Shown: one piece after another, positions 28,047 through 35,112 of the stretch | Layout: each line of letters opens with the position of its first letter | Numbering within the stretch: position 1 is the first letter of the stretch | Made by a program: the position numbers and the translations under genes | Assembly: GCA_021774575.1 (NCBI GenBank) | Contig: JAJFIX010000009.1 | Coordinates: 248,001-312,000 of the forward strand | Direction of reading: 5' to 3' | DNA length: 64,000 bases | DNA from: Alphaproteobacteria bacterium | Lineage (GTDB): Bacteria > Pseudomonadota > Alphaproteobacteria > UBA6615 | Notes under the pieces: generated by a model | What the model was told of the DNA's origin: nothing | Database searches by the model: none | Seen by the model: only the letters and a program-made list of their open reading frames with translations

Positions 28047-28592
28047 CTAGCCCTCACCCTGCCGACGGAAGGTGACATTACTCAAAAACAGGCTGAGTAA
28101 TTTGATCAGCACGACTGTGGAACAGAAGATGACGAGAAATTTTATAGGCCAAGTTGGCACGGTGAAGATCCCCTGAGTACCGTCATAGGCGCCGGTTCTG
28201 TAGGCTTGGGTAAACCTCGGCCAGCCGCCATAAATAATTATTCCCAACAGGCAAGCGGTTAGGAAATCGAAGATACCGCGCAAAATGCGGTTGGCTTTGG
28301 GTGATCGTTTAGCAAGAATATTTAGAAACCCGTCTGATCGCGTCAATCGCCCAACGCGCAAAGTGTCGCCGAGTTGGAGGAAGACGATGGCGACAAGGCC
28401 CGCCTCGACGAGTTCGTGAACGCCGTCGAAAGGTGAGCCAAAAAACGTTCGCCCCAGGGCGTCCCTATTGACCAGTATCACCATGCCAAGAACACATAAC
28501 GACCCAATTGTATTGAGTGCGATGATGAAACGGTCGAGGAGGGAGTGCGCCTGGAGCAAATCCTTTTGGGAGGATTTGTCTGGTTCACTCAT
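28047..28592 (-). CDS. TRAP transporter small permease subunit (DctQ type)
   Basis: A 181-residue inner-membrane protein with four hydrophobic segments, typical of DctQ. Recognisable parts are RDALGRTFFGSPFDGVHELVEAGLVAIVFLQLGDTLRVG. It forms the membrane complex with the large permease downstream. An AGGAGGGAG lies 8 bases before ATG 28592. It sits between the binding-protein gene and the large permease, a standard order. Confidence 0.9.
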   Translation of the reverse strand: MSEPDKSSQKDLLQAHSLLDRFIIALNTIGSLCVLGMVILVNRDALGRTFFGSPFDGVHELVEAGLVAIVFLQLGDTLRVGRLTRSDGFLNILAKRSPKANRILRGIFDFLTACLLGIIIYGGWPRFTQAYRTGAYDGTQGIFTVPTWPIKFLVIFCSTVVLIKLLSLFLSNVTFRRQGEG

Positions 28593-28661
28593 GACGCTAC
28601 TCCCTCCTCTTCCGTCTTTTCACCGTGGAAAGACCTTATTTACCGGCAGCGATATAAGACC

Positions 28662-29756
28662 CTACTCACGATCCCAATCTCTTGCCGGGACTTCGCCCGC
28701 TGCGCGCAGAGCATCCATATAGGCCGCCAAGACAGCCGTACCTGGAAGTCCCTGACCGTCGAGGTTTTCGGCCCATTCTTGCGCAATATTGGGCATCGTA
28801 TCGGCCCAAGCTTGCCTCGCGGCTGAGTTCATTTCGGTATAGCTGCCGCCGCCCGCTAGGAACGTGGCGATGCTCGATTCGCGAAGTTCGGCGGCAAGAC
28901 CCGCAATATGATCGCGGTAATCGGTGGCGACTTCTTGCAGCACAGCTTTGACTTCGTCGGGTAGGCTCGCCCATGTGTCGGCGTTGACCGACACGACCTT
29001 CGAATTGACCGTGCCGATATCAGCATCCATCATATGTGGCGCGACTTCGAACAATTTTGTCGTTACGGCGGCTTCCGGCCACAGCATGGCGGCATCGGTT
29101 ACGCCGGTCTGGATGTTATTATAAAACGTGACGAAACTGCCGCCGACGCCAACCGCTCCGATGCCGTCGAGATAGCGAAGATTGGTCCCGGCGCCATTTA
29201 CTTTGACACCCGAAAGATCGGCGATTTCTTCAATTGGCTCCTTGGAAAACATATAGTAGCTATCGAGAACCACGCCGTTGGTCAGATAGACCTGATTATA
29301 TTCCTCAAAGGCCGCGCGCATTTCCGGAAATTGGTTGGTCAGATCGTCGATGGTGCGGGTTACCAATTCGGGGTCGGTCGTGATGAAGGGGGTTACATAA
29401 GCAACCGCCTGCAAGGGGACCTTATCGTGATGAAATGCCGTGGTTACGATGCCTATATCGCCGAGCCCCAGCTGTAAGCCTTCCAGCACACCGCGAGGTT
29501 TGACGATCTGGCCGGAAAACGCCTGGTTCCAGCTGATTTCGTAGTTACCCGTCGTCGCCAGCCGCCGATCGACCTCGGGAATGAAATAATCGATAAATTC
29601 TTTGACCCACAAGGCGGTCGTCGGATAGCCGTCAATTGCTGTTAATTCAATGGTTTCAGCCGCTTGTGCAGAACTTGTCAGGGCGACGCCACTTATTGCG
29701 GCCGCCAGTGTAAGGCAACGTAAATGTGAAAATGAGCTGCTAAATGTGAGTTTCAT
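28662..29756 (-). CDS. TRAP transporter solute-binding protein (DctP type)
   Basis: A 364-residue periplasmic binding protein. Residues 1-32 are a signal peptide ending GVALTSSAQAA. The mature part shows the DctP fold: LGLGDIGIVTTAFHHDK, then FSKEPIEEIADLSGVKVNGAG near 170-190, whose following Arg (NLRYLD) usually clamps the ligand carboxylate, and LPDEVKAVLQEVATDYRDH. The ligand is therefore probably an organic acid. GGGAGG lies 6 bases before the ATG. Because aromatic catabolic genes follow within 4 kb, uptake of an aromatic acid is possible but unproven. Confidence 0.92.
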   Translation of the reverse strand: MKLTFSSSFSHLRCLTLAAAISGVALTSSAQAAETIELTAIDGYPTTALWVKEFIDYFIPEVDRRLATTGNYEISWNQAFSGQIVKPRGVLEGLQLGLGDIGIVTTAFHHDKVPLQAVAYVTPFITTDPELVTRTIDDLTNQFPEMRAAFEEYNQVYLTNGVVLDSYYMFSKEPIEEIADLSGVKVNGAGTNLRYLDGIGAVGVGGSFVTFYNNIQTGVTDAAMLWPEAAVTTKLFEVAPHMMDADIGTVNSKVVSVNADTWASLPDEVKAVLQEVATDYRDHIAGLAAELRESSIATFLAGGGSYTEMNSAARQAWADTMPNIAQEWAENLDGQGLPGTAVLAAYMDALRAAGEVPARDWDRE

Positions 29757-30110
29757 CAGAACCTCCCGTTCAACTTTTTGTGAATTAATGTGATAGACAC
29801 GTGATTAGTGAATACAAAATCTATAATTGTCAACTTTCAATAAATATTTATAAATTATCATACAAATTGTCGGAAAATGCTTTCCTAATGAAATATGATA
29901 GATAGTTCGATGGGCATATAATATATTATTACTACTATTAATGATGGTCATTAAAAGAGTAATATTTTTAGTAGTGGAACTAATACTTAATAATGAGAAG
30001 CAATATTTAATTATTTTGTAGTTTGAGCATGGGTGAAAACTCGATTTTAGATTTCCCTTTGCTTTATCGGGGCGCAAACACTTGGGATTGAATCTGATGC
30101 GGCGACCTCG
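29757..30110. other. AT-rich non-coding stretch
   Basis: No gene is supported here. Bases 29800-30010 are unusually AT-rich with runs such as ATAATATATTATTACTACTA, unlike the surrounding DNA. It may hold the TRAP operon promoter and island-border sequence next to the decayed tRNA-Sec. Confidence 0.5.
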
Positions 30111-30204
30111 TAAAGAGCATCGATCCCCGACGGGTTGCCCGGTCTCAAAGCCCCGGGAGAGACGCCGGGCGTCATCTGAATTCATTTGCTTGCCTCTTCC
30201 GCCA
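30111..30204 (+). pseudogene. Decayed second copy of tRNA-Sec
   Basis: These 94 bases align along their whole length to the tRNA-Sec at 23629-23722. Shared blocks are AAGAG-ATCG-TCCCCG, GCCCGGTC-TCAAA, a variable-arm hairpin (GACGC-CGG-GCGTC) and a perfect 3' end TGCCTCTTCCGCCA. The first two acceptor bases no longer pair, one T is lost from the anticodon loop, the anticodon stem has mismatches, and the T-loop TTCGACT has become TTCATTT. It cannot fold as a normal tRNA. Either selC was duplicated and decayed, or an incoming element carried its own copy. Confidence 0.75.
30191..30204 (+). repeat. att-like direct repeat, copy 3
   Basis: TGCCTCTTCCGCCA, identical to the 3' end of selC at 23709-23722, here at the end of the decayed tRNA copy. 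The exact 3' end inside an otherwise diverged copy suggests selection or recombination at this site. Confidence 0.6.
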
Positions 30205-30290
30205 TCGGCTTCTTTTTGATGCGTTTGGGCGCTCGTTGGCGGTTGAGATGTTGGTGACGTGGAGATAACGGACACGTGTCTAACCGTGTG

Positions 30291-30490
30291 TTGATGTCGA
30301 CCTATCCGATTACCAAATGACGTCTAGTCGACGACCATCTTCCCAGACGGATGGTCGACGGCCTGTCGCCGGTCAACCTCTCCCGCTTGGATCACCCCAT
30401 AGGAGACGGCCGATGGCTAGGTGTGCTCTGCATGCCATGCTACCTCGCGAGGCGGTCGCTCTTCCCCAGGGGCGACCGCTTTCGTTTGTT
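30291..30490 (+). ncRNA. Possible structured small RNA with terminator
   Basis: Between the tRNA pseudogene and the convergent aroE-like gene lies about 190 bp with several nested inverted repeats: CGACCATC/GATGGTCG (about 30333-30358), paired GGCC...GGCC elements, and a final stem GCGGTCGC (30452-30459) / GCGACCGC (30472-30479) followed on the plus strand by TTTCGTTTGTT. No coding frame is convincing. This looks like an independent RNA ending in a terminator, but I do not recognise the family and no fold was computed. Confidence 0.35.
30452..30490 (+). terminator. Terminator-like hairpin
   Basis: Perfect 8-bp stem GCGGTCGC/GCGACCGC (30452-30459, 30472-30479) followed by a T-rich tract TTTCGTTTGTT on the plus strand. 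It lies just beyond the stop codon of the convergent aroE-like gene and may serve both directions. Confidence 0.6.
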
Positions 30491-30494
30491 CTGT

Positions 30495-31382
30495 CTAGGG
30501 CTGGCCGAATATCTTCTCGAGCGCTTGTCGCATGATTGCTGTTTCGGGCGTGGTGCCCGTCCAATAGTGAATTCCTAAGGCCCCCTGTGCGACAAGCATT
30601 TCCAGCCCGTCAATGACCTCGCAGCCTCGTTTTTTTGCGGCTTGCAAAAAACGGGTATTCGGCGGATTGGGAATGACATCGGCGACCAGCATATTTGGCG
30701 TGAGGCTGTCGAGGTCAATGGAAGGGATCGCGTCAAGGTCGGGGTAGAGCCCGATTGACGTTGCATTGATAACCAGATCCACATGTTGCGGAATTTCGAA
30801 ATTTTCCGATAGAGGCACAAATAGCGCCGCGACGTTGGGGGCTAATTCGCGGACCGTGCTGTTGATGAGGTCGGTCACGGTTTGCCCGCGCTCCGTCGAC
30901 CGATTAACGATGATAATCTGTTTCGCGCCGGCCAGTGCGAGTTCGACGGCAATGGCTCGGGCTGCGCCCCCGGCACCGAATATAGCGGCCCGGCAATTGT
31001 CGATTTCTCGCCGCCGTTTGACCGTCTCGACAAATCCTTTGCCGTCGGTATTTTCGCCGATCAGTAAACCGTCGCGGGTGACGACGCAGTTGACTGCACC
31101 CATCAGCGCGGCCGACTGCCCAAGTCCGTCAAGGTGATCTATGACCGCAACTTTATGCGGGATGGTACAGTTAAAACCGCGAAAATTCATTGCCCGCGCA
31201 CCGGCAACGGCGGCGGCCAAATCGTCACGACCGACCAAAAGGGTGAGGTAGCGCCAGTTCAAGCCATGATGGCGGAAAGCGGCCTCTATCATCGGCTGGG
31301 TTGGGTTCTCATCGATAGGATCGCCCATTGCACCGACGAGTTCTTGGCGAAACGATAATGGCTTGGACATGTGATCACTCAT
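30495..31382 (-). CDS. Shikimate/quinate dehydrogenase-like (AroE family)
   Basis: About 295 residues of AroE fold. The catalytic Lys is in NFRGFNCTIPHK and the Asp in IGENTDGKGF; the NADP-binding loop is AAIFGAGGAARAIAVELALAG with VNRSTERG. The N-terminal loop that normally carries the shikimate-binding Ser pair (GxPIxHSxSP) reads GDPIDENPTQP, so both Ser are lost. That, and the lack of other aromatic-biosynthesis genes nearby, suggests a paralogue acting on quinate, aminoshikimate or another hydroaromatic. ATG 31382 and ATG 31370 are both possible; neither has a good ribosome binding site. Confidence 0.8.
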   Translation of the reverse strand: MSDHMSKPLSFRQELVGAMGDPIDENPTQPMIEAAFRHHGLNWRYLTLLVGRDDLAAAVAGARAMNFRGFNCTIPHKVAVIDHLDGLGQSAALMGAVNCVVTRDGLLIGENTDGKGFVETVKRRREIDNCRAAIFGAGGAARAIAVELALAGAKQIIIVNRSTERGQTVTDLINSTVRELAPNVAALFVPLSENFEIPQHVDLVINATSIGLYPDLDAIPSIDLDSLTPNMLVADVIPNPPNTRFLQAAKKRGCEVIDGLEMLVAQGALGIHYWTGTTPETAIMRQALEKIFGQP

Positions 31383-31406
31383 GTTTTTGTAACCCATCAA
31401 CACGAA

Positions 31407-31437
31407 CCGCCGCCCTCGTTAAAGGGCGGCGGCATTT
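31407..31437 (+). terminator. Strong GC hairpin upstream of the aroE-like gene
   Basis: Perfect 10-bp stem CCGCCGCCCT (31407-31416) / AGGGCGGCGG (31423-31432) with a 6-base loop, followed on the plus strand by CATTTGATTTTTC. In the direction of the aroE-like gene there is no T-run after it, so there it may act as a leader hairpin rather than a terminator. Confidence 0.55.
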
Positions 31438-31471
31438 GATTTTTCTATGGTGTGGTGCGTCGATGCGCGTA

Positions 31472-31570
31472 TCAGCGACCGGATGCGCTCACCCTCGAAA
31501 CGAAAAGAGAGCGTCGCGCCCGACCAGTACGCCATAACGTGGCAAACGCCTGCACCATGGGGTTAGACAT
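31472..31570 (-). CDS. Possible 32-residue small protein or leader peptide
   Basis: A short frame reading MSNPMVQAFATLWRTGRARR and ending VSRVSASGR. It has one of the strongest ribosome binding sites in the window, GAGAGGAGGTGATC directly upstream of the ATG. It lies between the ABC exporter and the aroE-like gene on the same strand, with the 10-bp hairpin at 31407-31432 following it, a layout reminiscent of leader peptides, but without an obvious run of one amino acid. I do not recognise it. Confidence 0.45.
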   Translation of the reverse strand: MSNPMVQAFATLWRTGRARRSLFVSRVSASGR

Positions 31571-31636
31571 TCGATCACCTCCTCTCGTTGTTGAACTGGA
31601 TGCTCAGCGTCGCTTTTACTATGTGACCATGTCAAG

Positions 31637-31666
31637 GGCCTGGGGCGGCCTGGGGCGGCCTGGGGC
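31637..31666. repeat. 10-bp tandem repeat, three copies
   Basis: GGCCTGGGGC is repeated three times exactly at 31637, 31647 and 31657, just after the stop of the ABC permease gene. No function is apparent. Confidence 0.85.
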
Positions 31667-31675
31667 GACCAGCTT

Positions 31676-32458
31676 TTAGTCGAACATGCGTTTGTGCATG
31701 TTGCGGAAAGCAAGCCAGAAGGCAGCGGCGGAAAGAATAAGCATGTAGCCCAAATGCAGCGCGAAGGCGGCCAGCGGCAATGGTTGGCCGATAGAGAGCG
31801 ATCGCACAATTTCGACCAAATGGGTCATCGGCAAGAGCCATGAAATGGCCCGGACATAGGTCGGTAGCTGATCCAGTGGGAAAAAAACACCGGAAAATAC
31901 AAACATCGGGGTGATCCAGAAGGTGAAAAAGTAACTGAAAAAATCATATCCTTTGGCAAACGATGTGGCGACCAGCCCATAACAAGCAAAGCCAATTGAG
32001 GCGACAAAGATTATCGGTAGGGCAAATAAGGCGCCGACAAGCGAGGGGATGCCGCCCCAAAGGGCGCCAACAATCAACACGGCGATGGCCGAAATCATGG
32101 CTTTTATGGCGGCCCACAATACTTCGCCAAATAAGAGCTCTGAAAGCGTCACCGGGGTCGACAAGGTTGCGTCCCAGTTTTTTTGCATATGGTATCGGCT
32201 AAAAGATCCGATCGTCGTTTCAAAACTGGCTGAAAAGACGGCCGAATAAGCGATCATACCCGGCACGACAAAGGCCATATAGCTGACCCCGTCCAGCCGG
32301 TCTATCAGTCGGCCAAACCCAAAACCAAAGGCAAATAACATCAATAGCGGGTTGGCAATATTGGTCACCATCGCCGACCAGATGAGTTTCCGCCAGACGA
32401 TATATTGGCGCCAGGTGACCGCAAGCGTGTAAGGGGTCACGAGTGGAAAAACGCGCAT
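31676..32458 (-). CDS. ABC-2 type transporter permease (NodJ-like)
   Basis: A 260-residue membrane protein with six hydrophobic segments of the ABC-2 family: it begins with an amphipathic stretch (WRQYIVWRKLIWSAMVTNIANPLLMLFAF), then MAFVVPGMIAYSAVFSASFE and the signature FSGVFFPLDQLPTYVRAISWLLPMTHLVEIVRS near the C-terminus. NodJ relatives export lipids or glycolipids and daunorubicin-like drugs. ATG 32458 with GGGAG upstream is used; it overlaps the stop of the ATPase gene (TAATG), so the pair is coupled. Confidence 0.9.
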   Translation of the reverse strand: MRVFPLVTPYTLAVTWRQYIVWRKLIWSAMVTNIANPLLMLFAFGFGFGRLIDRLDGVSYMAFVVPGMIAYSAVFSASFETTIGSFSRYHMQKNWDATLSTPVTLSELLFGEVLWAAIKAMISAIAVLIVGALWGGIPSLVGALFALPIIFVASIGFACYGLVATSFAKGYDFFSYFFTFWITPMFVFSGVFFPLDQLPTYVRAISWLLPMTHLVEIVRSLSIGQPLPLAAFALHLGYMLILSAAAFWLAFRNMHKRMFD

Positions 32459-33360
32459 TATTTCTCCCTCAGTTTTCGCCCGGTGAGGCGCAGGAAAACG
32501 TCTTCCAGATTGGATTGGCGATGCCGGTAAACACAATCAACGGGTAATACCGACAGAATATCTGCAGGATTTACGACATAATAAAGCATCGCATCGCCGA
32601 TATCCTCGCGATCCCATTTTTCGTCATCTAGGGGCGGTGGCACAGGTTTAGAAATTTCAAAAACATGTCCTTTGACGTGCCGGGATATGAGGTCTTGGGG
32701 GCTGCCACTATCGAGAATTTCGCCGTTATCGATGACGATGATGCGGTCGCAGAGCCGCTCGGCCTCATCCATATAGTGGGTTGTCAGCAGCAAGGTCTTG
32801 CCCTGCTTTTTGAGGTCCAATAATTGCCGCCAGATAAGAATGCGCGCTTGGGGGTCGAGGCCGGTCGTCGGCTCATCGAGAATGATGAGCTCTGGATCGG
32901 CAATGAGTGCTCGGGCAATGATCAACCGTCGCTTCATGCCGCCCGAAAGCGCCATGACCTTTGCCTCTGTTCGGTTTTCCAGCTGCATGAAAGTCAGCAA
33001 TTTGGGCACACGGTCGGCAACAATGGCCGGACGTAAGCCGAAATAACGTCCATAGACTTCGAGGTTTTCAACCACCGTGATATCGGGGTCGAGATTATCA
33101 TCCTGCGGCACCAGGCCAATTCGCGCCTTTATTGAGCGTTCCATATCCTGGACCGGTGTGGCAAAAACCTTGAGGCTGCCCTCGGTAATCTCCGAGAGTC
33201 CCATGATCATTCTCATGGTGGTGGTTTTCCCGGCGCCGTTTGGCCCGAGCAAGCCGGTGCATTGACCCTGCGCGATCTCGAAACTGATGCCGTTTACCGC
33301 AACAAAATTGTCGAAACGCTTGGTGAGTTTGGTCGCACTGATAACGGCATTATTGGTCAT
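32458..33360 (-). CDS. ABC transporter ATP-binding protein (NodI-like)
   Basis: A 300-residue ATPase for the ABC-2 exporter downstream. Walker A GLLGPNGAGKTTTMRMIMG (about 36-54), signature MALSGGMKRRLIIARALI (about 135-152), Walker B LIILDEPTTGLDP and the H-loop LLTTHYMDEAERLC are all present. The C-terminal extension with PVDCVYRHRQSNLEDVFLRLTGR is typical of drug/lipid exporter ATPases. ATG 33360 is chosen because the 65 codons upstream do not resemble the family. Cargo is unknown. Confidence 0.92.
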   Translation of the reverse strand: MTNNAVISATKLTKRFDNFVAVNGISFEIAQGQCTGLLGPNGAGKTTTMRMIMGLSEITEGSLKVFATPVQDMERSIKARIGLVPQDDNLDPDITVVENLEVYGRYFGLRPAIVADRVPKLLTFMQLENRTEAKVMALSGGMKRRLIIARALIADPELIILDEPTTGLDPQARILIWRQLLDLKKQGKTLLLTTHYMDEAERLCDRIIVIDNGEILDSGSPQDLISRHVKGHVFEISKPVPPPLDDEKWDREDIGDAMLYYVVNPADILSVLPVDCVYRHRQSNLEDVFLRLTGRKLREK

Positions 33361-33528
33361 GAATGGGTCCGGTTGGCGGCGGAAATTAGTTCTAGTTGCA
33401 CTATAGGGGCTGAGACCCGTTGGCGATAGCAAGTCGAAAGCCTGTGCCCTATCAGAGTGCTTTATCAATGGAAGCCGGGGCGATACTGTCTTGTTAGAAA
33501 AATATGGAATTGGGGCAATATAAAATAT

Positions 33529-34302
33529 ATGGAAAATATCAAGATAGAAGAGCATGTCGATGACCGAGTGATGGTCATCACCATAGACCGACCAAAGGTC
33601 CGCAACGCGCTAAACAATGAGAGTTTAAACGAAATTGCTGAAACCTTGGAGGCGGTGGCCGCCGATGATCGGTTTCGCGCAGTTGTCGTCACCGGTGGGC
33701 CGGACGTGTTTGCCGCTGGGGCGGATCTAAATGAAATGGCGTCGCTCGATACGGTGGGTATCCTAAATGATCAGCGGCAATATATTTGGCGGCGCATCGC
33801 CGCGTTTCCCAAGCCACTGATTGCAGCGGTCAATGGGTATGCGCTGGGCGGCGGCTGCGAGCTTGCGATGCATGCAGATATTATCATTGCCGGTGATTCG
33901 GCCCAGTTTGGCCAGCCGGAGATCAATCTGGGTATCATGCCAGGTGCCGGGGGGACCCAACGTCTGACCCGGGCGGTTGGAAAATCGCTGGCGATGAAAT
34001 TGATATTGAGCGGTTTGTTTATCAAGGCCGAGGAAGCGGTTGCATCGGGGCTTGCCGCTGAGCAATGCCCGGCCGATGAAACGATTGAGCGGGCGATCAA
34101 ATTGGCTCGGCGTATAGCCACCAAGGCGCCGATTGCGCTGGCCTTGGCTAAACAGGCGGTGTTGAAGGCCCATGAGCTTTCACTCACCGATGGTCTGGAT
34201 GCCGAACGCAAGGCCTTTACGATTTTGGCCGCAACCCAAGACCGGCAAGAAGGGATTGCCGCGTTTCTTGAAAAGCGTGATCCCGAATTTAAAGGCAGGT
34301 GA
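33529..34302 (+). CDS. Enoyl-CoA hydratase (PaaF-like)
   Basis: A 257-residue crotonase. The oxyanion-hole segments are FAAGADLNEMA and YALGGGCELAMHADIIIAG; the active-site Glu are in QPEINLGIMPGAGGTQRL. It is closest in feel to PaaF, which hydrates 2,3-dehydroadipyl-CoA to 3-hydroxyadipyl-CoA, the step after ring opening in the benzoate and phenylacetate routes. ATG 33529 is used because the 24 codons before it are not family-like. It is followed after 3 bp by the PaaG-like gene and then a PaaH-like gene, forming a beta-oxidation operon. Confidence 0.88.
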   Translation: MENIKIEEHVDDRVMVITIDRPKVRNALNNESLNEIAETLEAVAADDRFRAVVVTGGPDVFAAGADLNEMASLDTVGILNDQRQYIWRRIAAFPKPLIAAVNGYALGGGCELAMHADIIIAGDSAQFGQPEINLGIMPGAGGTQRLTRAVGKSLAMKLILSGLFIKAEEAVASGLAAEQCPADETIERAIKLARRIATKAPIALALAKQAVLKAHELSLTDGLDAERKAFTILAATQDRQEGIAAFLEKRDPEFKGR

Positions 34303-34305
34303 GGG

Positions 34306-35100
34306 ATGGCGGGTTATGAGTTCATCACCTATGGCGTTACCGGTAGCACCGCTACTCTCGTGCTCAACAGGCCGGACAGGCTAAATGCCTTTACCGTGCC
34401 TATGCTTGGCGAAGTGCGCGCCGCGCTGGACAAGGCGGCTGCAGACGAAAATGTTCGCGCCCTCGTCATTACCGGGGCGGGGCGTGGATTTTGTGCCGGG
34501 CAGGATTTATCGGAAAGAAAGCGCGATCCTGGGACGCCGCCGGCCGATCTAGGCCAATCTCTTGAGGCGCGCTATAACCCGATTGTGCGGGCCATTCGCC
34601 GCATGGGTAAACCGGTGATTTGCGCGGTCAATGGGGTCGCTGCCGGGGCAGGTGTGGGAATTTCGCTGGCCTGCGATATCGTCCTTGCCGCACGCTCGGC
34701 AAAATTTGTGCTCTCCTTCTCTCGTCTCGGACTGGTACCCGATAGCGGCGCGAGTTGGAGCTTGGTTCGACTGGTTGGTCGGGCAAGGGCGCAAGGTTTG
34801 GCCCTGCTCGGCGAAACACTGGACGCTGAGACCGCCGAAAACTGGGGCCTGATCTGGAAATGCGTCGATGACGCCACGCTGATGGATCAGGCTATGGCGC
34901 TGGCAGACGGATTTTGCACCAAACCACCGATTGGCATTGCCTTGCTGAAACAGGCGCTCAATGAAAGTGACGTCAACGGGCTCGACGCCCAGTTGGATCT
35001 TGAGCGTGATTTGCAGCGCCAAGCGGGAAACACCAAAGACTATCAGGAGGCGGTCAACGCCTTTATGGAAAAACGCGACCCAAATTATACCGGACATTAA
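34306..35100 (+). CDS. Enoyl-CoA isomerase/hydratase (PaaG-like)
   Basis: A 264-residue crotonase with CAGQDLSERKRDPGTP, VNGVAAGAGVGISLACDIVLAA and FSRLGLVPDSGASWSLVRLVGRARA. The Asp in VPDSG takes the place of the usual second Glu, as in PaaG isomerases, which shift double bonds in ring-opened CoA esters. In a box pathway it could turn 3,4-dehydroadipyl-CoA into 2,3-dehydroadipyl-CoA for the hydratase upstream (inference). It is tightly packed, 3 bp after the PaaF-like gene and 12 bp before the PaaH-like gene. Confidence 0.88.
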   Translation: MAGYEFITYGVTGSTATLVLNRPDRLNAFTVPMLGEVRAALDKAAADENVRALVITGAGRGFCAGQDLSERKRDPGTPPADLGQSLEARYNPIVRAIRRMGKPVICAVNGVAAGAGVGISLACDIVLAARSAKFVLSFSRLGLVPDSGASWSLVRLVGRARAQGLALLGETLDAETAENWGLIWKCVDDATLMDQAMALADGFCTKPPIGIALLKQALNESDVNGLDAQLDLERDLQRQAGNTKDYQEAVNAFMEKRDPNYTGH

Positions 35101-35112
35101 GACAGGGATGAA

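Noticed and set aside
28600-28615. Another copy of CCTCTTCCG near the TRAP operon
   Set aside because: Only 9 bases match the att-like repeat and it is the complement of the dctQ ribosome binding site region, so it is chance.
29805-30275. A 156-codon minus-strand frame
   Set aside because: It runs through AT-rich non-coding DNA and the tRNA-Sec pseudogene, with implausible composition and no ribosome binding site.
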